DNA of 64,000 bases from Oscheius dolichura (GCA_932521035.1 OW051494.1:248001-312000); one strand, 5' to 3'; counted from the first letter of the stretch, positions 32,690 through 45,230 are shown. Numbers and translations are program-made. The notes: generated by a model not told the origin, from the sequence alone.

Positions 32690-35160
32690 TGCCATCTTAA
32701 GTGAAATTTTTTTAAACAAAAGAAGGCTTGTTACTACCTGTTTCAGCCGTCCTCTGAGCGGAAAGACTCCATGGCCATCGCTTCCGTCGTTCGCCAATCC
32801 AGACACAGCCAAGGTCTCTGAAGAATCTCCTCCATCCATATTAGACGGTGTCAGCCGGGTAGTCCTCTAGTTACTGTTTACATGGAACATTTAAAATTGG
32901 GAAGACTTACGAATGGATCAGTGCTCCATCGACAGGAGCGACTATAGTAAAGTCCCTGGGAAGAAGAGGGCAGGACACCAACGTCTCGACGTCGGTTACA
33001 TCCTCGTGTACTGGAATCTCTTCTCCGTGGAACAGAAACTGAAGGGGACTGTCACTCTTTACAGGATTACAACCTTACCGATCGTTGTTGTTTGTTCGGA
33101 TCCACCTTGAGCTGCTGGACGAAGGTAGAACTAGTAAAATGCCCTTAAAAAAGGGAGCTCTAGATTTTAAAAAAACTGGGATTTCCGGTTCAAAATGACT
33201 ACAGTATGCCCCAGGACGCAGTAAACTGGGGTTCAATGGGATTTGGGCTATTTTCCGAAGTCTTTAACATTTCTTCACCCGGTTTTTTGATAAGCTGATG
33301 GCCAATAGGGTCTCTTACTTAAAAATGCTCTAAATTCAAGGATTTGCAATTCAAAATAGCTACAGTATGCCTATTCCCCCTCGAAAAGAGCGCGTCAACC
33401 GGGTTCCTACTGTTTTTTGAAGTTTACTCACCAGAAATTGAAGAAGAGAGGTACATTTTTTCTTTTTAGAAGAAGAAGTTCATCTATGGAGCTCCTTGTG
33501 GATTTATGACTAGAACCCAGACCTAAAATGTGATAAGAAATGACAGTACACGGAAAGGGAAGAGAGATATCAGACTGGATTGAGACCAGACATCGGGAAA
33601 CAGTGGTAAAGGGAAAAATAAAAATCCTCTTTTATTTCAATTTATCTTCAAAATGAGACTGCTTCCTCTGAGTGGGAAGACTCCATAGCGATCCCGTTCA
33701 ACGATCTCCTTCAGTGACGATTAGGGTACACTCCTGAGAATGCTCTTCTGCTCCAGCGTTGTTAGCATCCTCCAGTTTAGGAATTGCCTTAAAATGAAAA
33801 ATAAAGAGAATTGAGGATGCAGCCAACCGTCAACTTGCTGCCCTTTTCAGCGTACATCTTTCTCAGATTCTCGTTGCTTGTATTCCACCCATAAAAGACC
33901 GATTTCACAATTCCACACTTAGTCGCATCGGGATCAGCCGGGTAGTCGTCTAGTATCTGGTTACAGTAAAAATTTAAAATAGGAAAGACTTACAGAAGGA
34001 TCGTTTTTCCATTGCAATGGATGAGAACGATAAAAGCCATGGGAAGGAGCGGGCAGAACACTTAGATGTCGTCGACTTCCTACTGTACTGGGGGTTGCAC
34101 CGTCTTCTCCGTGAGCTGGGGTCTGAAGAGGAGTGTCACGGGGTAGGATTACGACCTTACCGCATGATATTGTTGTCCTGATCAGTCTTGAACTGCTGCA
34201 CCTCTTCAGTAGAAGTTGATAGAAGCTTGGAAGAGGAGGCATGGTGTCGACCATGGACTGGCACCGTAATCAGGTGGATTGGCCCATTTGTTGGACTCTA
34301 GGCCGTTCTGTTGTTGGGAGAACGGAATTTGGCTTGGTGGACCTGAAAAAGGGGCGAATTAGGCAGTAAAATTAGGATTTCCGATTCAAAATGACTACAG
34401 TATGCCCCAGGGCGCGGTAAACAGCGTATCAATGGAATTTGGGCTATTTTCCGAAGTTTTTAACATTTCTTGACCCGCTTTTCGTGATTATATGATCGTA
34501 AAAAGAGTCTGTTACTGGAATATGTTCAAAATTAAAGAATTCCCGGCTTAATTTAGCTACAGTATGCCCATTTCCCGCGAAAAGAGCGCGTCAACCAGTT
34601 TGCTCCCAGTTCTTGAAGTTTACTCACCAGAAAGAAGAGAAGCCTTTCTATTCTTGTTTTTTGAAAGTGTAGAGCGTCATTTATGGACCTCCTGTGGTTA
34701 TTTATGATTCCAGATCTAAATTTTTGTTAAAAATAATAGAACAATGGAATGGGAATAGAGATATTCAACTGGAGGTGAGCCAGTTTATTGGGAAGAGAGG
34801 GAAATTGTTATAAAATTCTTCTTTATTTTTAAATTCTCTAAATCTCGAATAATTTGGGGGTGTTCTTCTTAAGCGACAAGGGGCTTAGTCTATATCGGCC
34901 GTGGGTGGAGTAGATCAACATCGTATACCTGGATCATCTGTAATAAAATTATATTTGACCATTGGAAAACGACAGTGGATAATGGGAAAGAATGACCTAA
35001 CGAGCTTACAGCGTTTCCCTCCAAAATATTCTCGATGTTGTGGGGAACGGAGACAAGTCCATATATTCGACTAACATCTTTCGCCCTCATCTAGCATTCA
35101 GCGTTCTTCACAAAAAGCTCCTGGGATTTTCTATCATTCTGAAATTTTTGACTATTTATA
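32690..35160 (-). pseudogene. Paralogous fragments of array 2, partly broken
   Basis: Two aligned paralogues are visible. At 33790-33960 an open exon reads ILDDYPADPDATKCGIVK, while the matching stretch at 32740-32870 keeps DYPAD but then meets a stop. At 33000-33110 and 34090-34200 the HGEE/HGED exons differ by frame-shifting indels. At 35090-35160 the exon before MRAKDVSRIYGLV contains an in-frame TAG. These lesions suggest that most array 2 units are decaying. Confidence 0.45.
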
Positions 35161-36899
35161 ACTTGTGACATTGGATTCTTCCAGTCCTACTGTTCTATTC
35201 GAAGAACATCTAGGAGGCGCAGGAAGGCTCTCGACCCAGACGTTGTTGTTCTGTTCAATCAAACTGGAAGCAAAAAGTAGCAAAAAAATCTCCAGGATAA
35301 CTGACATCAGAGCAGCTAGAGGTCATAGTGAGTCCAGCAGGACTGTTTGCTTCTCCCTCGCGTTGAAGAAGGGAATATCCCCGGCTCTGCCTGAAAAATT
35401 AATCAATTGTGGATTTATAATACTGTAACGGAGAGCTGTCTGCTAAATTCAAGGATTTCCAGGCTCAAAATAGATACAGTATGCCCCCGGAAGCGAAGGA
35501 CAGCGTTTCAATAGATTTTGCGGCGATTTTTGAAGATCTTTGAACCGGTTTTGTTGGCTATATAACCGTAAAATGGGCTTCTTATGTAAAGACACTTGAA
35601 AATTCAACAATTTCCCATTCAAAATAGCTGCACTATTCCCATCAACAGCGCTGCAACCAGTTTTCTACTGTCTCTTGGAATTTACTCACCAGTTATTGAA
35701 GAAGAGGACCGCTTTTTCTTTCCAAAAAAGAAGTTCATCTATGGAGCTCCTCGATATTTATGCATCGAACCCGGATCTAAAATTTTGTTAAGAATAATAG
35801 TACAAGGAAAGGGAAAGAGAGATATTGAACTGTAAGTGGGCCAGATCATTGAGAAGAAGGGAAAAGGCATGAAAATCCTTTTTATTTCAATTTATCACTG
35901 AAAAATTCTCCTGTAGCGGGAGTTGGATCATAAAGCCGCTCGAATTCTTTTCATGATCTATTGCGAACCTCAAACATGCCTAAATACTCTTTTTATTCTT
36001 CCCGTAGCTTTCTTAACTCACCCGCATACCGACGAAACGTGTCCTGTCGATACCAGTCGTTCGTTACTCTGAAGAGGGAAACCATACGCTGGTCCATCGT
36101 AACCGCAAGTCGTTTTCGCTCTATAAACAATTGGTTCATGATATTCTGGCTCTTATTTAGGGCCCCATTGTTATCCCGATCCCAGGATAAATGGTAATGA
36201 ACTCACTCTTCGAACCGAGGCAGATAGTAAAGATCGAGCGAGACTTGGGAGTAGAAGTTCTCGTTCCTCGCAATGTTGCATACTTCGTGTTAAGGGGGAA
36301 CTTCTAGCCCTGATGGGTACCGTGGTAGGTGCTCCTCCGGGCTGTTTTGACTCTAGTCATTCAGCTGATCCTAAAAAGCGAAAATAATGATTGAAATTCA
36401 GGGATTTCCACTTGAAAACAGCTACAGTATGCCCCTGGACGTGGTGAATAGTGTTCCAATTGAATTTGTACCGATTTTTGAGTTCTTTCCTCTCTGAGAC
36501 CCGATTTTTTGAACTATACCACACTAAAAAAAGTGTGTTCCATTAAAATGTTCACAATTAATAAAGTTCCGGTATAAACTAGCTACAGTATGCCTTTTTT
36601 ACCGCGAAAAACAGCGCTTCAACCTATATTCCGTTTATTGAAGTCTACTCACCAGAAATTGAAGAGAAGAGGCACATTTTTCTTTTTTTATTTTAGAAGA
36701 AGAAGTTCATCTATGGAGCTCCTGTAGGCTTTATGACTAGTACCCAGACCTAAAATATTGTTAGAAATGACCGTACAAAACAAGAGAAGAGAGATATTGA
36801 ACTGGATGTGGGCCACATCATTTGGAACAGGGGAAAAGGGATAAAATCCTCTTTATTCAAATCTTTTTTATCGGGGAATCCGAGAGGTCAGCTGACGGG

Positions 36900-38980
36900 A
36901 GCTTTTTTCTCTCTTGCCACAACTCGTTGAGAGGAAGGATCTTCTAGTTGTCATTGGCAGCGAGCCAACTGAAAGAAGCAACTGTTATAGGAGAAAAAGA
37001 AAGAAGAGGCTCCCATTTTACTGCCCCACTACTCTCTATTCCAAAAGTAAACAAACACTTACCCATCCATGCTGATCATAACTCAAACTTGAGTAGGACG
37101 GAAGGTTGTCAAATGAAGCCAATGCTCTCGGCAGTGCACCATACCGCTATACTGGATAAGCTGAAAATTAGAAGTTAGAAAAGGTATGGCTATGGGAATT
37201 CTACCAAGAATTGGGGTAAATAACGGTTAAAACTAACCTAGTCAAATTTGTTCTTCATTGCACCCGTTCTTCTGCATTAGAATCGGTGGATGAGTAGAAA
37301 ATGACCGGACGGACGATGATATGGCCCAACTCTCTAACAATTGCTTTCCTCCAATGGGCTTGTATCCAGGACTGATGTGAAGAGTAGGCTTCCAGGCTCT
37401 CTCACTCCTGTAACTCTATTACTAGCAGAATCTGCTGACCCTGATTATTTTGGATGATTAGAAGATCAATTTACTCACCCGTTGGAATGGCTGTCGAGTA
37501 GAAGGACAGTCCACAGTGGGCCTAGATGTCCACCCAGCTCTTATTGGAAGTAGCCGCTCCACATTTCTTGGTTTTTGAAGAAATGGGGGTTTTTTTAAAA
37601 AGATGAGCGGGATGTATGCCCACTGAAATATGAATCATTTAAAAGAGAATATAAAGGAGAAAAGACGAGAAGAAGAGGAAAATGAGCCGTCCAAAAGAGG
37701 AAAGAAGGTCAATATGACGTCATTCATTGGGCTTTTTGGTGCCCAGAGAGTATTTTAACAGGATTTAAGAGAAAATCTGATTTTAATAGGAGGAAATCGA
37801 AGGTGTTTTAAAGAAAAATAGGAGAAAATCTGGGTGGAGAGGCTATCCTGATCCATTCTGGGCCCTTTTCTCGCTTCAGCCCCCTTTCCCCGGTCTCTGC
37901 GGCCATTTTGTTCCCTTCCTTTTATTTTAATAAGCTGTGATGCTTTATTTTTGAGATTATACCGTTCCCGCTCTTCTTACAACTTTAAAAAGAGTACTAG
38001 ACAGATCAAAATAACCTCCGTGAGAAGGTTAATTGCTAATTACCCCAATTCTAGAGCAAAAATCCGATATTGATCGTTCCCTAACAAAGATAAGACTTTA
38101 TTTACCCTTCCAGTTCAGTAGAACTTCCCCGTTTCCCCGATTCCCTCGCCAATTCGAAAACAACCGATCAATACGCTGCGGAGGTCGATGGCAAAGCTCC
38201 AGGATACTGTGTCCGGCGGGTCTCGCCGCGGCGGGCCTACCGTATCCCCGGCGGGGTGGCTGCTGGCCTAAACGCCAATTCGAAACAAGTTACAAAGTGT
38301 TTTCATGATCTAGAGACTACTTTTGAGGTTAATGTTTTGGTAAATTATAGGAATAGATAGAAATATAGAGAACTATGTGGGTAATGGGGAAGAATAATTA
38401 GGTCAAGGGTCTAGTATATCCTGGGAGCAATTCCCAGTAATACAACGAGTGGAAGAAAAGTGGAGAGAGATTGGGACGAGGAATATAAGAATGGTGGAAC
38501 TTTCTCAGGCAAGGGAGGCTATTAAAGCGAAATAAAACAAGAAATCCAACAGGAATTGCGGAGAATGGGATCTTCATGAAGTCAAGGAAGGAAAATGAAT
38601 GAAAAATGGGGATTTTTGCCAATGGTAGACAGGGTTTTGGGGAGTTCTCTCTCCAAACACGTTTAGGAGGATTCCAGGAGCAAAATATAATAGTCAGAAG
38701 GAAATTGAAGGTGTTTAAAAGTATAAAAGAAGGTGAGAAGTAAATCTACTCGTTCAAGGTAGGATGCGTAAAGAAAGACTATTACTGGGAATTTTTTTTA
38801 GAAACTATACTGCAAAATAACATTCTATAAATGGAGAAGGAATGTGCAGAGAAGGAGGAATAGAATACATTCAGTTTATTCCAATATGGTGGCTATGATC
38901 CGAAAAACAAGGATAGCCGTATGAAATTGGTCGGTGCACCGGTAGCGGAACCCGAACAGCTTGAATTTTTAATGGTATGC
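36900..38980. other. End of array 2 and intergenic DNA
   Basis: 36900-37600 still shows donor-like exon ends on the minus strand but no continuous frame. 37600-38980 is mostly AT-rich. No RNA gene or promoter element was recognised. Confidence 0.3.
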
Positions 38981-38981
38981 T

Positions 38982-40167
38982 TCAGAAAGAGTAGTAAGGT
39001 AGTAGACGGAATATAGATATGGAAATATTATATATGCTTCGTGAAAGATAAAAAATAACAAGATTGTCGGGAAAATGGTGCTTCAGGCGGTTTTTGACTG
39101 AAAACAGAAGGAAAACAGCCTTTCCTTGGCTCAAAACGGCTGATTTGGTTACCGAAAGACGGTAATGACAAAAGTTGAGCTCAGAGAAGGATAGGCGGCT
39201 CGATACCGGGTCCAAAAGAGCGGCAACACTCGGCCGAAAGTTAAGAACCCAATCGAAGGGTCCCTCCGCAGCCACAAGGATCGGAAGGGCTCTTTGTCTA
39301 TCCAACCACACCAGCAGATGGTAATCATGGGTCACACGTTGTAATATTGGCATAAACACTAGAGTGGCGATGGTTATCCGGTCGTTAGCCTGTTTATAAA
39401 ATATATAAAGGAAATATAATGATAAAATGACAAACGGGGCTGGATAACTGAAGAAGAGGAGCTGGCCCGACTCTGCTGCTCGTTTTATTACTGTAACATA
39501 CTTTTCCTAAAAGTTAGAAACAGTAAAATATTAAAAACAAGGCGGAATGAGTCATCAATTCATTTCCCCGAAGAAAAATCCAAAAATCATGAAATAATGG
39601 AGCAGCGAAGAGATTACGGTAGCTCAAGAGCCCGCGGGGAGCAGCTGCTCCCGCCCACGGCTGTCAATTACTAGAAAATCAAATAAACGGCTGCTATTAT
39701 TGGTGAATCATAACAATCTCATTAAAAGGAACGCAAATTCGGGAGAGGCTCTCTTTTCGTTGTGGGACCCGCTGACCCAAACCTTTAGTTATCCTGTGCT
39801 AGTTGTACTGTCAATCGCCACGGGCACTATTCCATAATTCTCTAAACTGTGCCAGTTCTCTACTTTTAAGTGCCTTGAATACGGTAGTAATAGGAAGTAG
39901 TAGGTAAAAAATAGCCGCAGCTAGTAACAATTTGTAATTTATTATTGTAAAACACCGCAGAGTACTGGGTACAGGGACGGCGCCCTCCGTGGTAGGAGCC
40001 CGCAGCCGGCAGATACGATCCAGAATTTCAGATGGGGTTAAAAGGACGGAGAACAACGTTAAAAGCGATAGAAACTTTCTTAAAACGGTATGGGAAAGAC
40101 GACCAGCTTCCTGAAAAGCGGGATAGGAGAAATTGGGATGACCGTTGATTTGGCAGACTATTTTCAA
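38982..40167 (-). CDS. Candidate multi-pass membrane protein, weak model
   Basis: Two open segments may belong together. The right one (from 40167) has a Leu-rich segment and YKLLLAAAIFYLLLPITT. The left one (about 39490 down to 39000) begins after a TTTTAG acceptor with EKYVTVIKRAAESGQLLFF, then hydrophobic PFVILSLYFLYIFY and a loop-like stretch. A GTATTC donor would join them in frame. Alternation of hydrophobic segments and basic loops suggests a receptor-like protein, perhaps a nematode chemoreceptor, but no signature motif is visible and the 3' end is undefined. Confidence 0.3.
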
Positions 40168-40405
40168 GTTCGCTTTCCGAAACGGGCGGCTGTCAACAAG
40201 ACAAGGAGAACATAGGCCGTACGGGCGCTCTCTAGACTCTTTTCACGGCGTTTTAGTGCCTGGGAACGGGAAAATGGAGGTAAAAAGGGGGGACATAGAA
40301 GAAACGACTAAAAACGAGAGAAAAGAGACGAGATCACGAAAAGAAAGAGAAAAGAAGACAATAAACAACAGCTGGATATATCGAGACAAATCGATATTTA
40401 TTTGT

Positions 40406-40675
40406 CTACATGGCGCGGACGACGGCGGCGCACAGGAAGACGCTTCCGAGTCCGGCGGTGGTGGCGACGCCCGAAGGGGGCACGGTGGTCGGCTCGTTCG
40501 GGTCAGCTCCGGGATCGGGAGTTGCGGCCGTGTCTTCGGTAGTAAAAGGCTGGGCCGGGAGACCGGCAGGGGGAGTGTCTACACCAGCAGGAGCAGGAGT
40601 AGAGTCATCTGCGCGCACTCCAACCAGGCAAAGCATAGCGACGCAGACGAGGGCAGCAACGATGGAGGCCTTCAT
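40406..40675 (-). CDS. Small secreted mucin-like protein, possibly GPI-anchored
   Basis: 89 residues in one exon. Residues 1-22 (MKASIVAALVCVAMLCLVGV then RA) form a clear signal peptide. Residues 23-65 are rich in Pro, Thr, Ala and Asp, typical of O-glycosylated mucin-like stalks. The C-terminal end (GLGSVFLCAAVV) is hydrophobic and reaches nearly to the stop, as in GPI-attachment signals. A TATA box lies 82-89 bases upstream of the ATG, and AATAAA overlaps 40396-40401 immediately after the stop. The short compact gene with strong promoter elements suggests high expression, perhaps in cuticle or gut surface; that is inference. No homologue is recognised. Confidence 0.7.
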   Translation of the reverse strand: MKASIVAALVCVAMLCLVGVRADDSTPAPAGVDTPPAGLPAQPFTTEDTAATPDPGADPNEPTTVPPSGVATTAGLGSVFLCAAVVRAM

Positions 40676-40756
40676 TCTTATCAGTGCGAGAGTCGTCCGA
40701 TTCCAGAGAACAAATGAGAATCAGTTGTAGGTTGACCTTTCCAGCTTTCTCCTGGG

Positions 40757-40764
40757 CTTATATA
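40757..40764 (-). promoter_or_regulatory. TATA box of the mucin-like gene
   Basis: Minus strand GGTATATAAGCC. It is the only TATA box in the window placed so cleanly before a protein gene. Confidence 0.5.
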
Positions 40765-40769
40765 CCTAT

Positions 40770-42457
40770 TTTTTTACCCAAATTTGGGTATGCCTATGAA
40801 GGGATAAGGGGGATTTGACGGGTTATTGGCAAATGGGGGATTATAGAACAGGCGGGACAGGGAGTTTTGGCCAAGAAAACCTCGTAAACGGCTTCTAAAA
40901 ATGAGTTGTAGAGGAGGCGCCACACGAGGACATCTTACGCCTGTCGGCTTGAATCTTTTCCAGGTGGAATTAGGTCGATAGGATATCAAGCACGGGAGGA
41001 AGAGGCGCATCGACTAAGTCTGTAAGGATAGAAAGGGGCTGGAGATCGAGATCCCACGGTTCCAGATCGTATCCAGTGGCTCTCTCCGGAGCTCTTGGAA
41101 GAGATGTGGCTTCTAGTCAGCTCCAGGGGGTAGGAGAACGACTTCTGGAACTTCCGAACTACGGGAAGCCCAGTTACTTGTCTCAAGGGAATATTTCTTG
41201 GTGAACTAGGCTGTTTCTTTAGTTTCCAGATGGAGTTAGAAGGTTGGATTCTTCCTGAAAGTGGGCAGGAGACAAGAAGTCCAACGGCGGAGGAGGGCAA
41301 CACGCTCGGAGGTCATCAGGAGCGTACACTTCTCTGGCCTAACTAGGGTCTTTCTGATCATTTTATGCCCCCCAAAGGCTCTAAAATATTCCCACCCTGT
41401 TGAATCTATCCTCCTATTATCCAGAATTCCCTTATTCGATCACGAGATCCCAATGGGAGGTCACCAGTCCCCAGCAGGTGGCCACTACCATAACAATGGA
41501 GCCATGCTTATCCCTGTTGACTTATAGGGTGCGAATAGCACTCCGGGTTATAAACTCGTGGGAGGAGAGTTGGCTAGCTCTCATTCTCTACCTTGTCTCC
41601 TTCTGGCGAGGTTCTAGTCCCGTCCACTGGTGGAAAAGGATACGATACCTGGGTCGGCGGGTTGTAAAGGAGGAGACGAGACCATTGTCTTCTTACACCT
41701 GCATCCTCCCTGCCAACTCGGCAGTTGGCTTCTCCTTCCCATTGCCCTCTACCCTAATATTTGCACTTAATCCATTTTAACCTCTTTTCAATTCAATTTG
41801 TTGAGGAAGAGAGGCGGAAAGCTCGGTTCTAGCCACCCAGAACTCAGTATTCCTGATGTTTATCATCTTCCCCTGGTCTAGAACTTTCCAGGATAATTCT
41901 ACCCCATTTTAGAGCCTCTTCCCTGTTCCCAGAGCCATAACCCGTCGCTTGTCCTCCTTATACAGTCCTGCCATCTCCTATCGGCACTAATCTAGTCCTT
42001 ATCTATCGCGTCACAGTGATTGGCCCGTCCATTCGGCCCTCACTTGGCTACTGACTGCTGTATTTCTCTATTTCTCTATTCCAAGGTTATATTCTTTTCC
42101 ACTTGATTGATGGCTGTGTGACAGGCTCCTTTATCCTCCAACCCGCCTCCTCTATATGGCGTCAGGTTGGTTATTTGAGATACAGGTCAAGGAGACGCGG
42201 AGACGCGGCGTCAGTTCTCAGTTCTACCCTTTCCCGATTTGGTTAGCCCCTTCCCATAAGCTCAAGAAGCAGAATCTATCGTCAGTTTCTTCTCTCATCT
42301 GTATAGGACCCAGAAGTCCAGCCCGCCAAGGAGATCAATCGAAAAATTGGTAAGAATGTTTACTTTTGGCAAAACTGGGCACGTAAAAAATCAAGGAGCA
42401 TATCTTTAAAAAACAAAACGAGAAAAAAAACAGACGACTTTATCCAGGGACGTCCTT
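40770..42457. other. Intergenic region, no supported gene
   Basis: Several 60-130 codon frames occur on both strands (for example 40986-41303 minus, 41400-41780 plus), but they overlap each other and have no convincing splice sites or motifs. Some composition resembles the variable parts of array 2, so degenerate duplicates are possible. Confidence 0.3.
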
Positions 42458-43046
42458 TTAGTAGTCCTTCTTCTTGGGAGGAGTCGGAGCCCGGGCACGG
42501 AGATGGGAGAACGGGACCCTGCAGTCCTGTTCCTAAAATTAGTTGTCATAATTTAAAATCAAAAGTGAAAAGCGTACCATCTCGTCGTCCTCGTTCTCCT
42601 TTTCGTCCATGTCCTCCATTTCTTGATCCGGCGATTCGGGAGTGGATGGCGGGGCACGGAGGATGGACCTCGGCGGCTGCGGTGCGTCAACCCGGAAGCG
42701 GAGGGGAGTGCTGTCCGGGGTCTTCTGCTCCTCCTCCTCCTCCACTTCAACTACAACTTCTTTGAAGTTTACCTAGAAAATACGGGATTTATAGACTAGG
42801 ATTGTCAGGAAAGCGGCAGAGGGCGCCACAGTTAGACAGCGCAGGGCCGCGCGGGCAAAACTCGGACTCATTTTCTGGTTAAATCTGATCTTAAAGCGTA
42901 AAAATAACCATATTACCCACCGTGCTCTTCATGGCCTCCAAGGTAGGACCATAAAGGCTCCTCTGGATGGCGGAGGCGCAGTCCTCGCAGTCCTCGTGGG
43001 CGCAGCCGGCAGCGACTTGGGGGAGACGTCCGTAGCCGCAATTCAT
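42458..43046 (-). CDS. Small acidic/proline-rich protein, unknown
   Basis: Three exons join in phase: 42921-43046, 42578-42772 and 42458-42532, giving 131 residues. The N-terminal 42 residues are cysteine-rich (CGYGRL, GCAHEDCEDC). The middle exon runs VNFKEVVVEVEEEEEQ, then TPLRFRVDAPQPPRSILRAP and a second acidic block. The tail is PTPPKKKDY. RSILRAPPSTPE resembles proline-directed kinase sites in cell-cycle proteins, but this is only suggestive. The acceptor TTTCTGCAG touches the ATG, so a trans-spliced mRNA would have no 5' UTR beyond the leader. Confidence 0.65.
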
Positions 43047-43919
43047 CTGCAGAAATTAAACATTAAAAATAATAAAAATAAATAGAAAAGGATTACAGGA
43101 AATTACAGGAGGAATTGGTGAAATTCCCCCCATAAAATTTGAAATATCTCCCTCCCGCCTGGCTACTTTTCCCCCCGGGAGCACCTCGCTTATTTGATTG
43201 CGTAATGACGCTTATGGTGTGATAACCGATACGCAACCAAGTGTGCCCGTAGCGCGGGCCGGCGGGGGATACAGAAGTGTCGATTAGGGGGGGAACAGAA
43301 CTGGCCGATCGATAGAAAGAAGGGGGAGATCGCCTGTTTTACATCAAGAAAAAGGAGAGATTTTATAGTCAAGAAAGGGGGAGAGACGGCTTGTTAGAAA
43401 AGAGAAAAAATAAGCAGACAGGACTTTGTAGCCAGAGCTATAAAAGAGTCGTATCCCCTCGTGTCCCCGTCTCCTTGTTGACGGCTTCGATGCCCGATCG
43501 TGGGAATTCTATTGAAATCGAAAACAGACCGGCACTATGAGGAAGATTGAACAAAGGGACGATTATAACTTTGGGGAGATGGGGATTATTCCTTTTGTGA
43601 GAATAGTATTCAAGGATTTGAGAGGAAGACTCACGGAGGTGCTCCTTGGCTGCCCAGGCAAGGAGGTTGCCTTCCGCTCTCCTCAGGTCCAGTGATGGGC
43701 TATAGAAAGTCAGTGTTCTTCAGTAGCTTCTAGAAGGTCTAAATTTCGAAAGCCCGTAGAAAAAATAGCTGAAAATTGAGCACCTCTCACGGCATCCTTC
43801 TCCTGAAAGGGGGCAGTCAATCTTGCGGGGTGCCGCCTTGGTTGGGTGGTTCACTCAATTAAGAAATCCTAGTTTAAAAGTTGGACAGAAAATCCCATCT
43901 CCTTCCTAACATCCTTCTG
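43047..43919. other. Intergenic region
   Basis: No coding frame supported. A TATA-like GCTATAAAAG on the plus strand near 43437 is followed by nothing recognisable. GC-rich patches lie at 43240-43270. Confidence 0.3.
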
Positions 43920-45230
43920 AAACTATAACTTGCCAAGGTGCTGTAAAAGAAACCAAAAAAATGAGTAAAATCTAACCGTTACCTCGGCGGAGATGCCACA
44001 CAGTGTTCCTTCTTTGAATCCCTCTGATGTGTGAGTTCCTCTCACAGTTTGACATATCTGAATAACGGAAAACATTATTTGGAGTCTATTACTTGATATT
44101 AACATCAAAAGACCTCATCAAACTGCTTAAAAATTGGGCTAATTCGTAAACGTAAACAGGCCCTTACCGTAGAGTTGGCCTATTCTGGCGCCGCTCTTCG
44201 AATGAGGATAGTTCTTGGCGTTTTTATACAATTTAAACTCTTCTCTCGATTATTATCGTTATTAAGGCTGCTCTCCTTAATAGTTCCCCCGAACTGTTGT
44301 ATAAAATAGTCTAAAAATGGGAAAGAATCGTAAAAGTAAATTGACACCAACTTGTAGACCTGCACCACCGCTTATATCAGTCCCGTTCTTGGAGTATTTC
44401 TCCGCTTTCGGTCATCTGTCTTGTTTGTAGTATTGTCTAGGGTGTTCTTATTTAGAAACAGTCTAAAACTTCCTGAGAAATTACCTAAAAATTGGACAAA
44501 AATGAAAAAGTAAATGGGCGCCTACCTGCAGATGACACCATCTCTTGAATACATTAATTCATTGGAGTCATTCTGCCGTTTTTCTTTTCTTTTTTGTCAA
44601 TAACATTCCTCACAGTATTCTTCTACATAATTCATCCACTCTCCGCTTCCAAATCATCTACAAATTGGAAAGAAATCAAAAAGTAAATCGATACCTACCG
44701 CCGTCTATCGGGTGTCCAATTGCAATCAACGAATATCTGAACCCCTTTCAGATATTTTTCTTCCATTATACTTTCTATAAACGTAAAAAAGTCTGTAGTT
44801 TGTTATTTTATCTAAAAGAATGGGTACATTTTAGGTTGGAATAAAATGAAAAAAGTTTTCTGGGTGCCTACTAGTGTGGGGCGCGCTCTTCCTTCAATAA
44901 ACTGTTTCTTCCGCGTTTATTTTACTTTTTATTGTTCTAATGAAAAGGAAAAGCTTCTTTAGCGTCTTCTCCATCTACTGAAAGTATTTTCAAAATAAAA
45001 ACTCATAAATGAAAAGAACTGAAACCAAATCTAACAGTGACATCCCGTCCCTGACCGACCAAACCAGCTATCTGACTTCCTAGCTCCAATAAATATTCTT
45101 CTTCTGTTACAAAACATGATTTAAAGGTTTCTCAGTAAACTCTAGAATGTAAAAAGTATGAAAAATAACTGAAAAAACAGTGAAATGGTACCTGTATATA
45201 ATAATCCGGTCACTGCTCCATAGTCTCTCT
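43920..45230 (-). repeat. Tandem exon-intron-like units of ~180 bp
   Basis: About seven units. Each has, on the minus strand, a donor (GTAGG or GTAAG), a ~45-base intron containing ATTTACTTTT and ending TTTTTAG or similar, then a 110-140 base exon-like part. Intron copies are near 44125, 44310, 44490, 44660 and 44840. The exon-like parts keep NTPRT/KTPRT-type peptides in two units, but most frames hit stops. It looks like a repeat-containing gene that has decayed, or repeats unrelated to a gene. Confidence 0.5.

Larger units (their letters stand above)
28905..36860 (-). repeat. Array 2: seven copies of a 300-440 bp block with GCTACAGTATGCC motif
   Basis: Copies begin near 28905, 31020, 32040, 33185, 34385, 35455 and 36410. 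Most contain the word GCTACAGTATGCC twice, about 150 bases apart, so the block itself is an internal duplication. A constant part then follows with GTTCATCTATGGAGCTCC and a TTTAG acceptor on the minus strand, in the position of the short first exon of array 1. On the minus strand nearly every copy carries ATGAACTTCTT followed by an early stop. Spacing is 0.9-2.1 kb, with variable gene fragments between. Confidence 0.85.

Noticed and set aside
24097..36860. Regularly spaced repeats considered as a CRISPR array
   Set aside because: Repeat blocks are 230-440 bp with splice signals inside and spacings of 0.7-2.1 kb, in a eukaryotic genome.
40145..40717. 190-codon plus-strand open frame
   Set aside because: Antisense to the mucin-like gene; low-complexity Arg/Gly/Ser composition and no start or splice support.
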